From contig NZ_JAACFU010000012.1 in NCBI RefSeq assembly GCF_029051725.1, forward strand, positions 1 through 64,000: a stretch of DNA of 64,000 nt, given 5' to 3'. Positions 33,724 through 42,509 of this stretch are shown in pieces. Every line of letters begins with the position of its first letter. Position 1 is the stretch's first letter. Origin of the DNA: Bradyrhizobium sp. CSS354 (lineage in GTDB: Bacteria; Pseudomonadota; Alphaproteobacteria; Rhizobiales; Xanthobacteraceae). Under the pieces are notes generated by a model that worked only from the letters and a program-made list of their open reading frames with translations, did not search any database and was not told the DNA's origin. The translations under genes and the position numbers were made by a program.

Positions 33724-34548
33724 ATGATCGATCCACTCTACGTCGCCTCCGGTTTCGGCGTCGGCCTGCTGGTCGGGATGACCGGCGTCGGCGGCGGTTC
33801 GCTGATGACGCCGCTGCTGATCCTGCTGTTCGGGATTCATCCATCGACCGCGGTCGGCACCGACCTGCTCTATGCCGCCGCCACCAAGACCGGCGGCAGC
33901 GTGGTGCATGGCTGGTCGCGCAGCGTGCACTGGCCGGCGGTGCTGCGGCTCGCCTGCGGCAGTCTTCCGGCGAGTGCGCTGACGCTGCTGGTGCTGTGGA
34001 AGCTCGACCTCAAGAGCGATTCCGAGCGCAATCTCGTCAACCTCGTGCTCTGCTTCGCACTGCTGCTGACTGCGACCTCGCTGATCTTCCGCAGATCGAT
34101 CATGGAGCGCTATCGCCGGCGCCTGGAGCAGGTCGATGACCGCACCACGGCGATCGCGACCGTCGTCACCGGAATCGTGCTCGGTGTGCTGGTCTCGATT
34201 TCATCGGTCGGCGCCGGCGCGGTCGGCGTCACCGTTCTGCTGCTGCTCTATCCGCGCCTGCCGATGGCGACCATCGTCGGCTCCGACATCGCCCATGCGG
34301 TCCCGCTGACCCTGATCGCGGGAATGGGGCACTGGGCGCTTGGCGACGTGGATTGGGCATTGATGGGCGTGCTGCTGTTGGGCTCACTGCCCGGCATCGT
34401 CGTCGGCAGCTTCAGCGCAACGCGCGTGCCCGAGACAGTGCTGCGCCTGACGCTTGCCAGCGTGCTGTTCGTGGTCGCCGGCAAGATCATGTTCGCGGAG
34501 CTGCACCTGTCCTCGGCATTCGAGACGGCGCTGGCGTGGACGCACTGA
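33724..34548 (+). CDS. TauE/SafE (DUF81) family membrane exporter
   Basis: A 274-residue protein with eight predicted helices in two homologous halves, each opening with the family motif: GVGLLVGMTGVGGGSLMTPLL near residue 13 and VSISSVGAGAVGVTVLLLLY in the second half. Members export sulfite, sulfoacetate or related anions. It lies about 3 kb from the sulfate assimilation cluster, so sulfite or organosulfonate traffic is plausible (inference). ATG 33724 used; downstream a 10-bp-stem hairpin separates it from the convergent bdhA. Confidence 0.87.
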   Translation: MIDPLYVASGFGVGLLVGMTGVGGGSLMTPLLILLFGIHPSTAVGTDLLYAAATKTGGSVVHGWSRSVHWPAVLRLACGSLPASALTLLVLWKLDLKSDSERNLVNLVLCFALLLTATSLIFRRSIMERYRRRLEQVDDRTTAIATVVTGIVLGVLVSISSVGAGAVGVTVLLLLYPRLPMATIVGSDIAHAVPLTLIAGMGHWALGDVDWALMGVLLLGSLPGIVVGSFSATRVPETVLRLTLASVLFVVAGKIMFAELHLSSAFETALAWTH

Positions 34549-34552
34549 ACGA

Positions 34553-34577
34553 AATGGCGGAGCTCGGCTCCGCCATT
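34553..34577. terminator. bidirectional hairpin between convergent genes
   Basis: AATGGCGGAG and CTCCGCCATT are perfect 10-base arms around a 5-base loop. It sits between the TauE-like stop and the bdhA stop. A run of T is lacking, so its strength as a terminator is uncertain. Confidence 0.5.
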
Positions 34578-34593
34578 CGCCGGCGGTCGCGCT

Positions 34594-35382
34594 CTACTCC
34601 GCGGTCCAGCCGCCGTCGATCGACAGGTTGGTGCCGGTGATCTGCGCCGCATCGGCGCCGCACAGGAACAGCGCGAGGGCTGCGACCTGCTCGGAGGTGA
34701 CGAACTCCTTGGTCGGCTGCGCGTCGAGCAGCACGTCGTTGATGACCTGCTCGCGCGTGAGATTGCGCGCCTTCATGGTGTCGGGGATCTGCTTCTCCAC
34801 CAGCGGCGTCCAGACATAGCCGGGGCTGATGCAGTTGCAGGTGATCTTGTGGGTCGCGACCTCCAGCGCCACGGTCTTGGTCAGGCCGGCAATGCCGTGC
34901 TTGGCCGACACATAGGCCGACTTGAAGGGCGAGGCGACCAGCGAGTGCGCGGAAGCGGTATTGATGATGCGGCCCCAGCCCTTCTTCTTCATGCCGGGCA
35001 CGGCGGCGCGAATGGCATGGAAGGCCGAGGACAGGTTGATCGCGATGATCTGGTCCCATTTCTCCGGCGGGAATTCCTCGATCGGCGAGACGAACTGGAT
35101 GCCGGCATTGTTGACGAGGATGTCGACCGAACCAAAACTCTTCTCGCCGAGCGCGATCATCCCGGCGATCTCGGCCGGCTTGGTCATGTCAGCCGGCGAA
35201 TAGACCGCCTTCACGCCGAAATCGGACTCGATCTTGGCGCGCTCCTTCTCGATGTCCTCCGGCGAGCCGAAGCCGTTGATGACGACATTGGCACCGGCGG
35301 CGGCGAAGGCGCGCGCATAGGCGAGCCCGATGCCGCTGGTCGACCCGGTCACGACGGCGTTCTTGCCTGACAAACTACCCAT
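34594..35382 (-). CDS. bdhA: 3-hydroxybutyrate dehydrogenase
   Basis: A 262-residue SDR with the hydroxybutyrate dehydrogenase layout: VTGSTSGIGLAYARAFA, NNAGIQFVSPIEEFP, catalytic NTASAHSLVASPFKSAY and K in VSAKHG, PGYVWTPLVEKQIP, and SIDGGWTAE at the end. It interconverts D-3-hydroxybutyrate and acetoacetate with NAD in the cytoplasm, the step that feeds carbon stored as polyhydroxybutyrate back to acetyl-CoA. It follows the patatin gene by one base, so they are one operon. Confidence 0.93.
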   Translation of the reverse strand: MGSLSGKNAVVTGSTSGIGLAYARAFAAAGANVVINGFGSPEDIEKERAKIESDFGVKAVYSPADMTKPAEIAGMIALGEKSFGSVDILVNNAGIQFVSPIEEFPPEKWDQIIAINLSSAFHAIRAAVPGMKKKGWGRIINTASAHSLVASPFKSAYVSAKHGIAGLTKTVALEVATHKITCNCISPGYVWTPLVEKQIPDTMKARNLTREQVINDVLLDAQPTKEFVTSEQVAALALFLCGADAAQITGTNLSIDGGWTAE

Positions 35383-35383
35383 A

Positions 35384-36559
35384 TTACTCGCTCCTTTTTG
35401 CCGGGGGCGCAGTGACGTCCCCCGTGAGATCGTAGGTCACCATGGTCTCGCCGGATTGCGGCCGCTCGAGCCAGTCCTTGTGGCGCATCGACAGATGCAC
35501 GTCACGCACGCCGGCTTCCCAATGCTCGACCATGGCGACATGCGAGAAATCGTAATCCTTGGACGAGGATTCGTAATTCTTGCTGCGGTAGATCAGGTGC
35601 ACCACGGTAACGGTGCTTTCGCGCGATACCTTGGCCAAGAATTCCACGGAAGGGTCGTTCTTGAGATAATCGGGCAATTTGGAAATCAGGTCGCGCACGG
35701 CCCTGCGGGCGTTGTGCACCTGTTTGTTCTTGTCGGTGTTCATCCGCGTGCGGCTGGAGAAGCGGATGTCCTTCTCGCGCTCGGTCGCCTCGAGCAGCGA
35801 GGTCGGCAGGTCGCCGCGGGCGCTGAACAGGTCGATCTGGAAGATGAGGAGATCGCGGTCCGTCTCGGCGTCCAGCACATAGTCGAGCGGCGTGTTGGAG
35901 GCGATGCCGCCATCCCAATAATGCTCGCCGTCGATCACGACGGACGGAAAGCCGGGCGGCAGCGCGCCGGAGGCCATGATGTGCTCGGGGCCGATTTTCT
36001 TGCCAAGCTTCCTGAACTCGAAATTGTCGAAATATTTGAAGTTGCCGGAGGTGACGCCGACCGCGCCGACCGACAGCCGCGTCTTCAGATCGTTGATGCG
36101 GTCGAAATCGACCAACCGCTCCAGCGTCTTCTTCAGCGGTGCGGTATCGTAATAGCTCTCGGCCTGCGGGCTGCCGGGCGGCCAGAGCGGCGCGGGCGGA
36201 ATGCGCGGCGTGAAGAAGCCGGGCACGCCGAAGGTCGCGATCAATGCGGCGCTGGTCGAGTTGAACAACTCGCGACTATGGTCGCTCTTGCCGATCGGCT
36301 TCCATGGCACCGGCGCGGAGACCATCTCCCAGAATTCCTTGAGCCGCTTGACGCGCGTCTGCCCTTCGTTGCCGGCGATGATCGCGGCGTTGACCGCGCC
36401 GATCGAGATGCCGGCGACCCATTCCGGCTCGAAGCCGGCATGGCAGAGCGACTGATAGGCGCCAGCCTGATAAGAGCCGAGCGCGCCGCCGCCCTGGAGG
36501 ACCAGGACACGTTGCGCGTTCGCGGGGATTGTTGCGACTTCCGGGCTATGATCAGTCAT
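35384..36559 (-). CDS. patatin-like phospholipase (with DUF3734)
   Basis: A 391-residue lipid acyl hydrolase. The oxyanion loop is GGGALGSYQAGAY, the nucleophile elbow GISIG lies in VAGISIGAVNAAIIAG, and the catalytic dyad Asp is in WDGGIASNTPLDY. The C-terminal third is the DUF3734 extension typical of this bacterial group. Enzymes of this kind release fatty acids from phospholipids, and patatin-like proteins also occur among intracellular PHB depolymerases. Coupling to bdhA (one-base gap) suggests lipid or PHB mobilisation, though the substrate is not proven. No signal peptide, so cytoplasmic or membrane-peripheral. Confidence 0.92.
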   Translation of the reverse strand: MTDHSPEVATIPANAQRVLVLQGGGALGSYQAGAYQSLCHAGFEPEWVAGISIGAVNAAIIAGNEGQTRVKRLKEFWEMVSAPVPWKPIGKSDHSRELFNSTSAALIATFGVPGFFTPRIPPAPLWPPGSPQAESYYDTAPLKKTLERLVDFDRINDLKTRLSVGAVGVTSGNFKYFDNFEFRKLGKKIGPEHIMASGALPPGFPSVVIDGEHYWDGGIASNTPLDYVLDAETDRDLLIFQIDLFSARGDLPTSLLEATEREKDIRFSSRTRMNTDKNKQVHNARRAVRDLISKLPDYLKNDPSVEFLAKVSRESTVTVVHLIYRSKNYESSSKDYDFSHVAMVEHWEAGVRDVHLSMRHKDWLERPQSGETMVTYDLTGDVTAPPAKRSE

Positions 36560-36637
36560 ACGGAAACAATAGCAGATGGCGAGCGACCGTGGCGACAGTC
36601 TGCCGCGGCGTCAATGCATCCCGGGATCAAGTCTGGC

Positions 36638-37141
36638 TTATCGAGAGTCCGTCGAGGCCAGGATCATGGTCCAGAACACCTTGTATTTGGTGCCGGGAGC
36701 ATAGCCCGCCGCGATGCCCAATTTTGTGACACCGCTCTTGAGCATGTTGGCGCGGTGCGGGGGCGAGTCGCGCCAGCCGGAAAACGCTTCCGCCAGCGTA
36801 TGATAGCCGGCCGAGACGTTCTCGACCGCAACCGTCGCCGGATAGCCGCCGGCGCTGAGGCGCTTGGCCAGCGGCGCGCGGACGTCATGATCCATCTTGT
36901 TGGCCGCCGCCATGGCCTGGGACTGGGATTCGGCGAGCCGCATCAGTTCGGGGTCGATCACGACGATGCCGAGCCCGTTGTTCTGGCGGTATTGCGAGAT
37001 CATGATCGCCGCCGCCTGCGCATCGAGTTTGGCGCCCGGGACGGACATATCGGCATACATGGACGGCTGCTGGACCGGCGCTTCGTTGCCGGCGCAGCCG
37101 GCGAGCAGCAAAGTGATGAGTATTGCGGCCGCGGCGCGCAT
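36638..37141 (-). CDS. CAP-domain (SCP-like) lipoprotein
   Basis: A 167-residue exported protein from ATG 37141: signal AAAAILITLLLAGC with a lipobox Cys at about residue 16. The CAP fold is visible as QAAAIMISQYRQNNGLG, ESQAMAAANKMDHDVRAPL, NVSAGYHTLAEAFSGWRDSP and HRANMLKSGVTKLGIAAGY. The HRANML segment is the family hallmark. Bacterial CAP proteins are secreted or envelope-bound with little-known functions. The ATG at 37177 is an alternative that would put 12 residues before the signal. Transcribed alone. Confidence 0.85.
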   Translation of the reverse strand: MRAAAAILITLLLAGCAGNEAPVQQPSMYADMSVPGAKLDAQAAAIMISQYRQNNGLGIVVIDPELMRLAESQSQAMAAANKMDHDVRAPLAKRLSAGGYPATVAVENVSAGYHTLAEAFSGWRDSPPHRANMLKSGVTKLGIAAGYAPGTKYKVFWTMILASTDSR

Positions 37142-37220
37142 GAACAGGAGCCCCCAAATCAGGGGCCGTTGTTGCATACCAACCGTGGCTGAAAGGTGAA
37201 TATTGAAGAAAATCGTCGAA

Positions 37221-37321
37221 GTCGTTCCGGGGCGATGCGAAGCATCGAACTATGGTGCGCAATTGCGCACCTGGGAATCTCGAGATTCCGGGTCTGGTCC
37301 TAGGGACCATCCCGGAATGAC
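37221..37321. repeat. composite element of four consecutive palindromes
   Basis: In order: GATGC-GAA-GCATC, GTGCGCAATTGCGCAC, GGAATCTCGAGATTCC and GGTC-CTAG-GACC, enclosed by outer arms GTTCCGGGG and CCCGGAATGAC. It lies just past the end of cysA, in the gap to the CAP lipoprotein gene. Confidence 0.75.
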
Positions 37322-37327
37322 GGAGAT

Positions 37328-38351
<1,024 letters not shown>

Positions 38352-38371
<20 letters not shown>

Positions 38372-39263
38372 GTCCTTCGTCGAGGTGGTTTTCGAGAACG
38401 GTCTTGGCGATCAGCGTGATCAGCGCCAGCATCGCGAGCAGCGAGGCGATCGCGAACGCCGCGACGAACTGGTATTCGTTGTAGAGAATCTCGACCAGGA
38501 GCGGCATCGTGTTGGTCTCGCCGCGAATATGGCCGGAGACGACGGAGACCGCGCCGAACTCGCCCATCGCGCGCGCATTGCAGAGCAGGACGCCGTAGAG
38601 CACGCCCCATTTGATGTTGGGCAGCGTGACGCGGAAGAAGGTCTGCAGGCCCGAGGCGCCGAGCGAAATCGCGGCCTCCTCCTCCTGCGTGCCCTGCTCC
38701 TGCATCAGCGGGATCAACGCACGCGCCACAAAGGGGAAGGTCACGAAGGTGGTCGCAAGCGCGATGCCGGGCACCGCGAACAGGATCTGGATGTCATGAT
38801 CGCGCAGCCAGCTGCCGAAATAGCCCTGAGCGCCGAACAGCAGCACGAAGACGAGGCCCGAGATGACGGGGCTGACCGAGAACGGCAAATCGATCAGCGT
38901 GATCAGGAAGGTCTTGCCCGAGAATTCGAATTTGGCAATCGCCCAGGCCGCGACCAAGCCGAAGACGAGATTGAGGCCGACGGAAATTGCCGCAACCAAC
39001 AGCGTCAACTTGATCGCGGACAGCGCCTCCGGGTCGGCCAGCGCGGCGAAATAAGCGAGGACTCCCTTCGAGAACGCCTGCGCGAACACCACGACCAGCG
39101 GCAGCACGACGAAGACAGAGAGAAAGGTCATCGCGAGCGCGATGATGACGATGCGAACCGCCCTCGGTTCGGTGCGCAGGTTGTCCCGCGCGGCCGCCGC
39201 ATGGGCGCGTGCCCTGGCGTCGGGGGCCGAGAGTGGGACGGAATCTGCGATCTGCATTGTCAT
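38352..39263 (-). CDS. cysW: sulfate ABC transporter permease
   Basis: A 303-residue permease from ATG 39263 with six helices and the CysW EAA-loop EEEAAISLGASGLQTFFRVTLPNIKWG. RGETNTMPLLVEILYNEYQFVAAFA near the end is a CysW hallmark. It forms half of the inner-membrane sulfate channel with CysT, 10 bases upstream. The longer frame from 39383 overlaps cysT and lacks family similarity. Confidence 0.94.
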
Positions 39264-39273
39264 GGCCCCGCCC

Positions 39274-40110
39274 TCAGCGCGCCGGGATCCGGCTCTGCGC
39301 CCAGCGCTGGAGCCGGTTGACGGCGAAGATGATGACGAAGGATACGACCAGCATGACCACCGCGATGGCGGTCGCATCGGCATAGCGGAATTCGGAGAGG
39401 CGGATCACGATCAGCAGCGGCGCGATCTCGGAGACGTTGGGCAGATTGCCGGCGATGAAGATCACCGAGCCGTATTCGCCGACCGCGCGTGCGAAGGCGA
39501 GCGCGAGCCCGGTGAGCAGCGCCGGACCGAGCGAGGGCAGGATCACGCGAATGATAGTCTGCCAGCGGCTCGCGCCAAGGCTGCCCGCGGCCTCCTCGAT
39601 CTCAGGATCCAGATCCTGGAGCACCGGCTGCACCGTGCGCACCACGAACGGGATGCCGATGAAGATCATGGCGACGAAGATGCCGACCGGCGTGAACGCC
39701 ACCTTGATACCGGCCGCCGCGAGCGGCGCGCCAAGCCAGCCCTTCTCGGCGAACAACGCGGTCAGCGCGACGCCGGCGACTGCCGTCGGCAGCGCAAAGG
39801 GCACGTCGACGATGGCGTCGAACAACCGCCTTCCCGGAAAGCGGTAACGAACCAGCGCCCAGACGATGATGCTGCCCATCACGAGATTGACGCAGGCCGC
39901 CGCAAAGGCGAGCCCGAAGGACACGCGGAGGGCATTCAGGGTGCGGCGGCTGGAGAGGATGTTCCAGAACTGCTCGGGGCTGAGCTCGAGCGATTTCAGA
40001 AACAGGCCGGCGAGCGGAATCAGGATGATGATCGACAGCCAGGACAGCGTCAGCCCCATGGTGAGACCGAAGCCCGGCAATGTCCGGCGTCGTGCTGCTA
40101 TTGCGCTCAC
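39274..40110 (-). CDS. cysT: sulfate ABC transporter permease
   Basis: A 278-residue permease (CysT/CysU) beginning RRTLPGFGLTMGLTLSWLSI, with the EAA-loop EEAAGSLGASRWQTIIRVILPSLGPA and AVGEYGSVIFIAGN. Six helices. It pairs with CysW as the sulfate channel. Located between sbp and cysW in the sulfur operon. Confidence 0.95.
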   Translation of the reverse strand: MSAIAARRRTLPGFGLTMGLTLSWLSIIILIPLAGLFLKSLELSPEQFWNILSSRRTLNALRVSFGLAFAAACVNLVMGSIIVWALVRYRFPGRRLFDAIVDVPFALPTAVAGVALTALFAEKGWLGAPLAAAGIKVAFTPVGIFVAMIFIGIPFVVRTVQPVLQDLDPEIEEAAGSLGASRWQTIIRVILPSLGPALLTGLALAFARAVGEYGSVIFIAGNLPNVSEIAPLLIVIRLSEFRYADATAIAVVMLVVSFVIIFAVNRLQRWAQSRIPAR

Positions 40111-40146
40111 CAGGCCCCCTGTTTAAGCCTCGCCAACAGCGCCCGA

Positions 40147-41148
40147 TCAGTTCTTGTAGATCTGATCGAAGACGCCGCCGTCGGCAAAATGTTCCTTCTG
40201 CGCCTTGGTCCAGCCGCCAAATAGTTCGTCGATCGTGAACAGCTCGACCTTCGCGAAGGAGTTTTCGTGTTTTTTAGCGATCTCGGGATCGCGCGGACGA
40301 TAGAAATTGCGCGCCGCGATTTCCTGACCTTCCTTGGTATACCAATATTGCAGGTAGGCATCGGCGGCGTTGCGCGTGCCTTTTTTATCGGCAACCTTGT
40401 CGACGATTGTCACCGGCGGCTCGGCCAGGATCGAGAGCGGCGGCGCCACGATCTCGAATTTTTCCGGACCGAATTCCTTGAGCGCGAGGTACGCCTCGTT
40501 CTCCCAGGCGAGCAGCACGTCGCCGACGCCGCGCTCGACGAATGTCACGGTCGCGCCGCGCGCACCGGTATCGAGCACCGGCACCTGCTGATAGAGCTTT
40601 CCGATGAAATCCTTGGCTTTGTCCGCCGAGCCGTACTTCTTCTGCGCAAAGCCCCAGGCCGCCAGATAATTCCAGCGCGCGCCGCCTGACGTCTTCGGGT
40701 TCGGCGTGATCACGGCGACGCCCGATTTGAGCAGATCGCCCCAGTCCTTGATGCCCTTCGGATTGCCCTTGCGGACCAGAAACACGATGGTCGAGGTATA
40801 GGGCGACGAATTTTGCGGCAACCGCTTCTGCCAGTCAGCCGTCGTGAGGCCTTTGCCAGCGATGGCGTCGATGTCGTAGGCGAGCGCGAGCGTCACCACA
40901 TCGGCCTGCAATCCGTCGATCACGGCGCGCGCCTGCGAACCGCTGCCGCCATGCGACTGCTTGATCTCGACGCTCTTGCCGGTTTCCTTCTGGTAGGAAT
41001 TCGCGAACGCCTTGTTGAACTCGACATAGAGCTCGCGCGTCGGATCGTACGATACGTTCAGCAGATTGATGTCAGCGGCGAGAGCCGAGCTTGCCAACAA
41101 GCCTGTCACGAGCAGTCCTGCCGCGAGCGGAACGATACGACGCATCAT
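40147..41148 (-). CDS. sbp: periplasmic sulfate-binding protein
   Basis: A 333-residue exported protein; signal peptide VPLAAGLLVTGLLASSALAA cleaved near residue 24. The mature part shows LLNVSYDPTRELYVEFNKAF, QSHGGSGSQARAVIDGLQADVVTLALAYD and NPKTSGGARWNYLAAWG, the family signatures for sulfate binding. ATG 41148 was chosen because GGAG lies 6 bases before it; the longer ATG at 41160 would put this ribosome-binding site inside the gene. It captures sulfate for CysTWA. A hairpin separates it from cysH upstream. Confidence 0.95.
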   Translation of the reverse strand: MMRRIVPLAAGLLVTGLLASSALAADINLLNVSYDPTRELYVEFNKAFANSYQKETGKSVEIKQSHGGSGSQARAVIDGLQADVVTLALAYDIDAIAGKGLTTADWQKRLPQNSSPYTSTIVFLVRKGNPKGIKDWGDLLKSGVAVITPNPKTSGGARWNYLAAWGFAQKKYGSADKAKDFIGKLYQQVPVLDTGARGATVTFVERGVGDVLLAWENEAYLALKEFGPEKFEIVAPPLSILAEPPVTIVDKVADKKGTRNAADAYLQYWYTKEGQEIAARNFYRPRDPEIAKKHENSFAKVELFTIDELFGGWTKAQKEHFADGGVFDQIYKN

Positions 41149-41167
41149 GTCCATCTCCATTCACATC

Positions 41168-41275
41168 AATGACGTCGGCGTCATCGATGGCAGGCATAAC
41201 TCGGGGCGAAACGCGCTTAAGTCAACGGAACCGGATTTTCTTGTTCGTAGCCGGGCAGCGTAACTTTGCTACGAA
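41168..41275 (-). promoter_or_regulatory. two inverted repeats in the cysH-sbp gap
   Basis: TTCGTAGC (41244-41251) and GCTACGAA (41268-41275) form a hairpin that overlaps the cysH stop codon. ATGACG-TCGG-CGTCAT (41168-41183) lies 20 bases before the sbp start. Either could adjust the strong expression usual for Sbp relative to CysH, by RNA processing, partial termination or a regulator site. No T-tract follows the first hairpin. Confidence 0.45.
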
Positions 41276-41997
41276 GTCTTCATCGTGTGGATGCCGCATT
41301 CCGTCTTGGCCCGGCCGCGCCAGCGACCAGCACGCTCATCCTCACCTTCGGCCGTTCTGCTCGTGCAAGGCATACACCCGACCGACAGGAATCCCGACGC
41401 AACCAGAGGATGACGCGGCAATTTGGCGCGGGCGAAAATCGCCTCGAGCTCCTCGCGCGAAACATTGGCAAAGGGATTGAACTTCAACCGCGCACCGTCG
41501 TCCTCGACCACCGGGATATCGGCGCGCGAGTTGCCCTGGAAGCGCTTGCGGCCATTGAGCCACGCATCGAACGGTTTCAGCGCCCGCGCCAACGGCTCGA
41601 CCTTGCGGATACGGCAGCAGGCGTCGGGATCGGAGAACCAGAGGTCGCGTTCGGGATCTTCGCGCGACAGCGTCTCCTCGGCGGGCTTGATCGAGCGGAC
41701 GTCCTTCAGGCCCAGCGTCGCGATCAGCGTGTCGCGATAGGCCAGCGTCTCCTCGAACAGCCAGCCGGTGTCGAGGAAGATCACCGGGATCGCCGGATCG
41801 ACGTCGGCCATGACCTTCAGCAGCGTCGCCGATTCCGTACCGAAGGACGACACCAGCGCGAGCCTGTCGCGCCCGACCGTCTTCAGCGCGGCGGCGATGA
41901 TTTCGGCGGGCGAGGCATCGCGCAAGACACGATCGAGCTCCTCAGCCGAGGGCAGCACAGAGACGGACGTCGAAGCCTGAGGCGCGACTACGTTCAC
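41269..41997 (-). CDS. cysH: adenylyl-sulfate (APS) reductase, [4Fe-4S] type
   Basis: A 242-residue PP-loop reductase: LVSSFGTESATLLKVM near residue 48, TGWLFEETLAYRD, the Cys pair ACCRIRKVEPL and the second pair VGCMPCTSRTAEGEDERAGRW. CC plus C-x2-C marks the iron-sulfur form, which reduces APS directly (bacterial assimilatory CysH of this type does not need PAPS). It makes sulfite in the cytoplasm using thioredoxin. Overlaps DUF934 by 4 bases and starts upstream of sbp. Confidence 0.93.
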   Translation of the reverse strand: MNVVAPQASTSVSVLPSAEELDRVLRDASPAEIIAAALKTVGRDRLALVSSFGTESATLLKVMADVDPAIPVIFLDTGWLFEETLAYRDTLIATLGLKDVRSIKPAEETLSREDPERDLWFSDPDACCRIRKVEPLARALKPFDAWLNGRKRFQGNSRADIPVVEDDGARLKFNPFANVSREELEAIFARAKLPRHPLVASGFLSVGCMPCTSRTAEGEDERAGRWRGRAKTECGIHTMKTS

Positions 41998-42509
41998 GTG
42001 CCGACACCCTCGGAATGACGCAGCTGCATGCGCCGGTGCAGCGCCGTGATGCGGCCGTCACCGGTGGGCTGGTAAAATACCGAGTAGCGCTTCGCGGTCT
42101 GCATGAAGGCTTCGGCGTCGGACTGCTTCTTGACGTCGAAGGAATCGAAGCCGGCGCGCAGCATGAACACGAACTGGTCCCGCAGGATCTGGCCTGTCGC
42201 ACGCAATTCGCCGCGGTAATTGTAACGCTCGCGCAGCAGCCGCGCCTGGCTGTAGGCACGTCCGTCGCGGAAGGTCGGGAACACCAGCGCGACAACCGCG
42301 ATCTTGCCGAGATAGGGCACCAGCTCGGCGATGTCGCGATTGTTCGGCCAGATCACACCGACCTTTCCGGTCCGCCTGAGCAACGCATCCGCCTCGCCGA
42401 TGAAGCGCTCCGCCGGCACCAGGATGTCGCCGCCCTCGGGCAGCGGCGTGTCGGCGGCGAGCTTGACGAAGCTGTCGTCGGCGATCTTTCCGCCGTTAAC
42501 GAGTGGCAT
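41994..42509 (-). CDS. DUF934 protein of the sulfite reduction operon
   Basis: A 171-residue protein with the DUF934 core GVIWPNNRDIAELVPYLGKIAVVALVFPTFRDGRAYSQARLLRERYNYRGELRATGQILRDQ (residues ~50-112). The family occurs almost only between cysI and cysH in proteobacteria and is thought to assist sulfite/APS reduction, but the chemistry is unproven. It overlaps cysI by 14 bases and cysH by 4 bases, indicating strong translational coupling. Confidence 0.92.
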   Translation of the reverse strand: MPLVNGGKIADDSFVKLAADTPLPEGGDILVPAERFIGEADALLRRTGKVGVIWPNNRDIAELVPYLGKIAVVALVFPTFRDGRAYSQARLLRERYNYRGELRATGQILRDQFVFMLRAGFDSFDVKKQSDAEAFMQTAKRYSVFYQPTGDGRITALHRRMQLRHSEGVGT

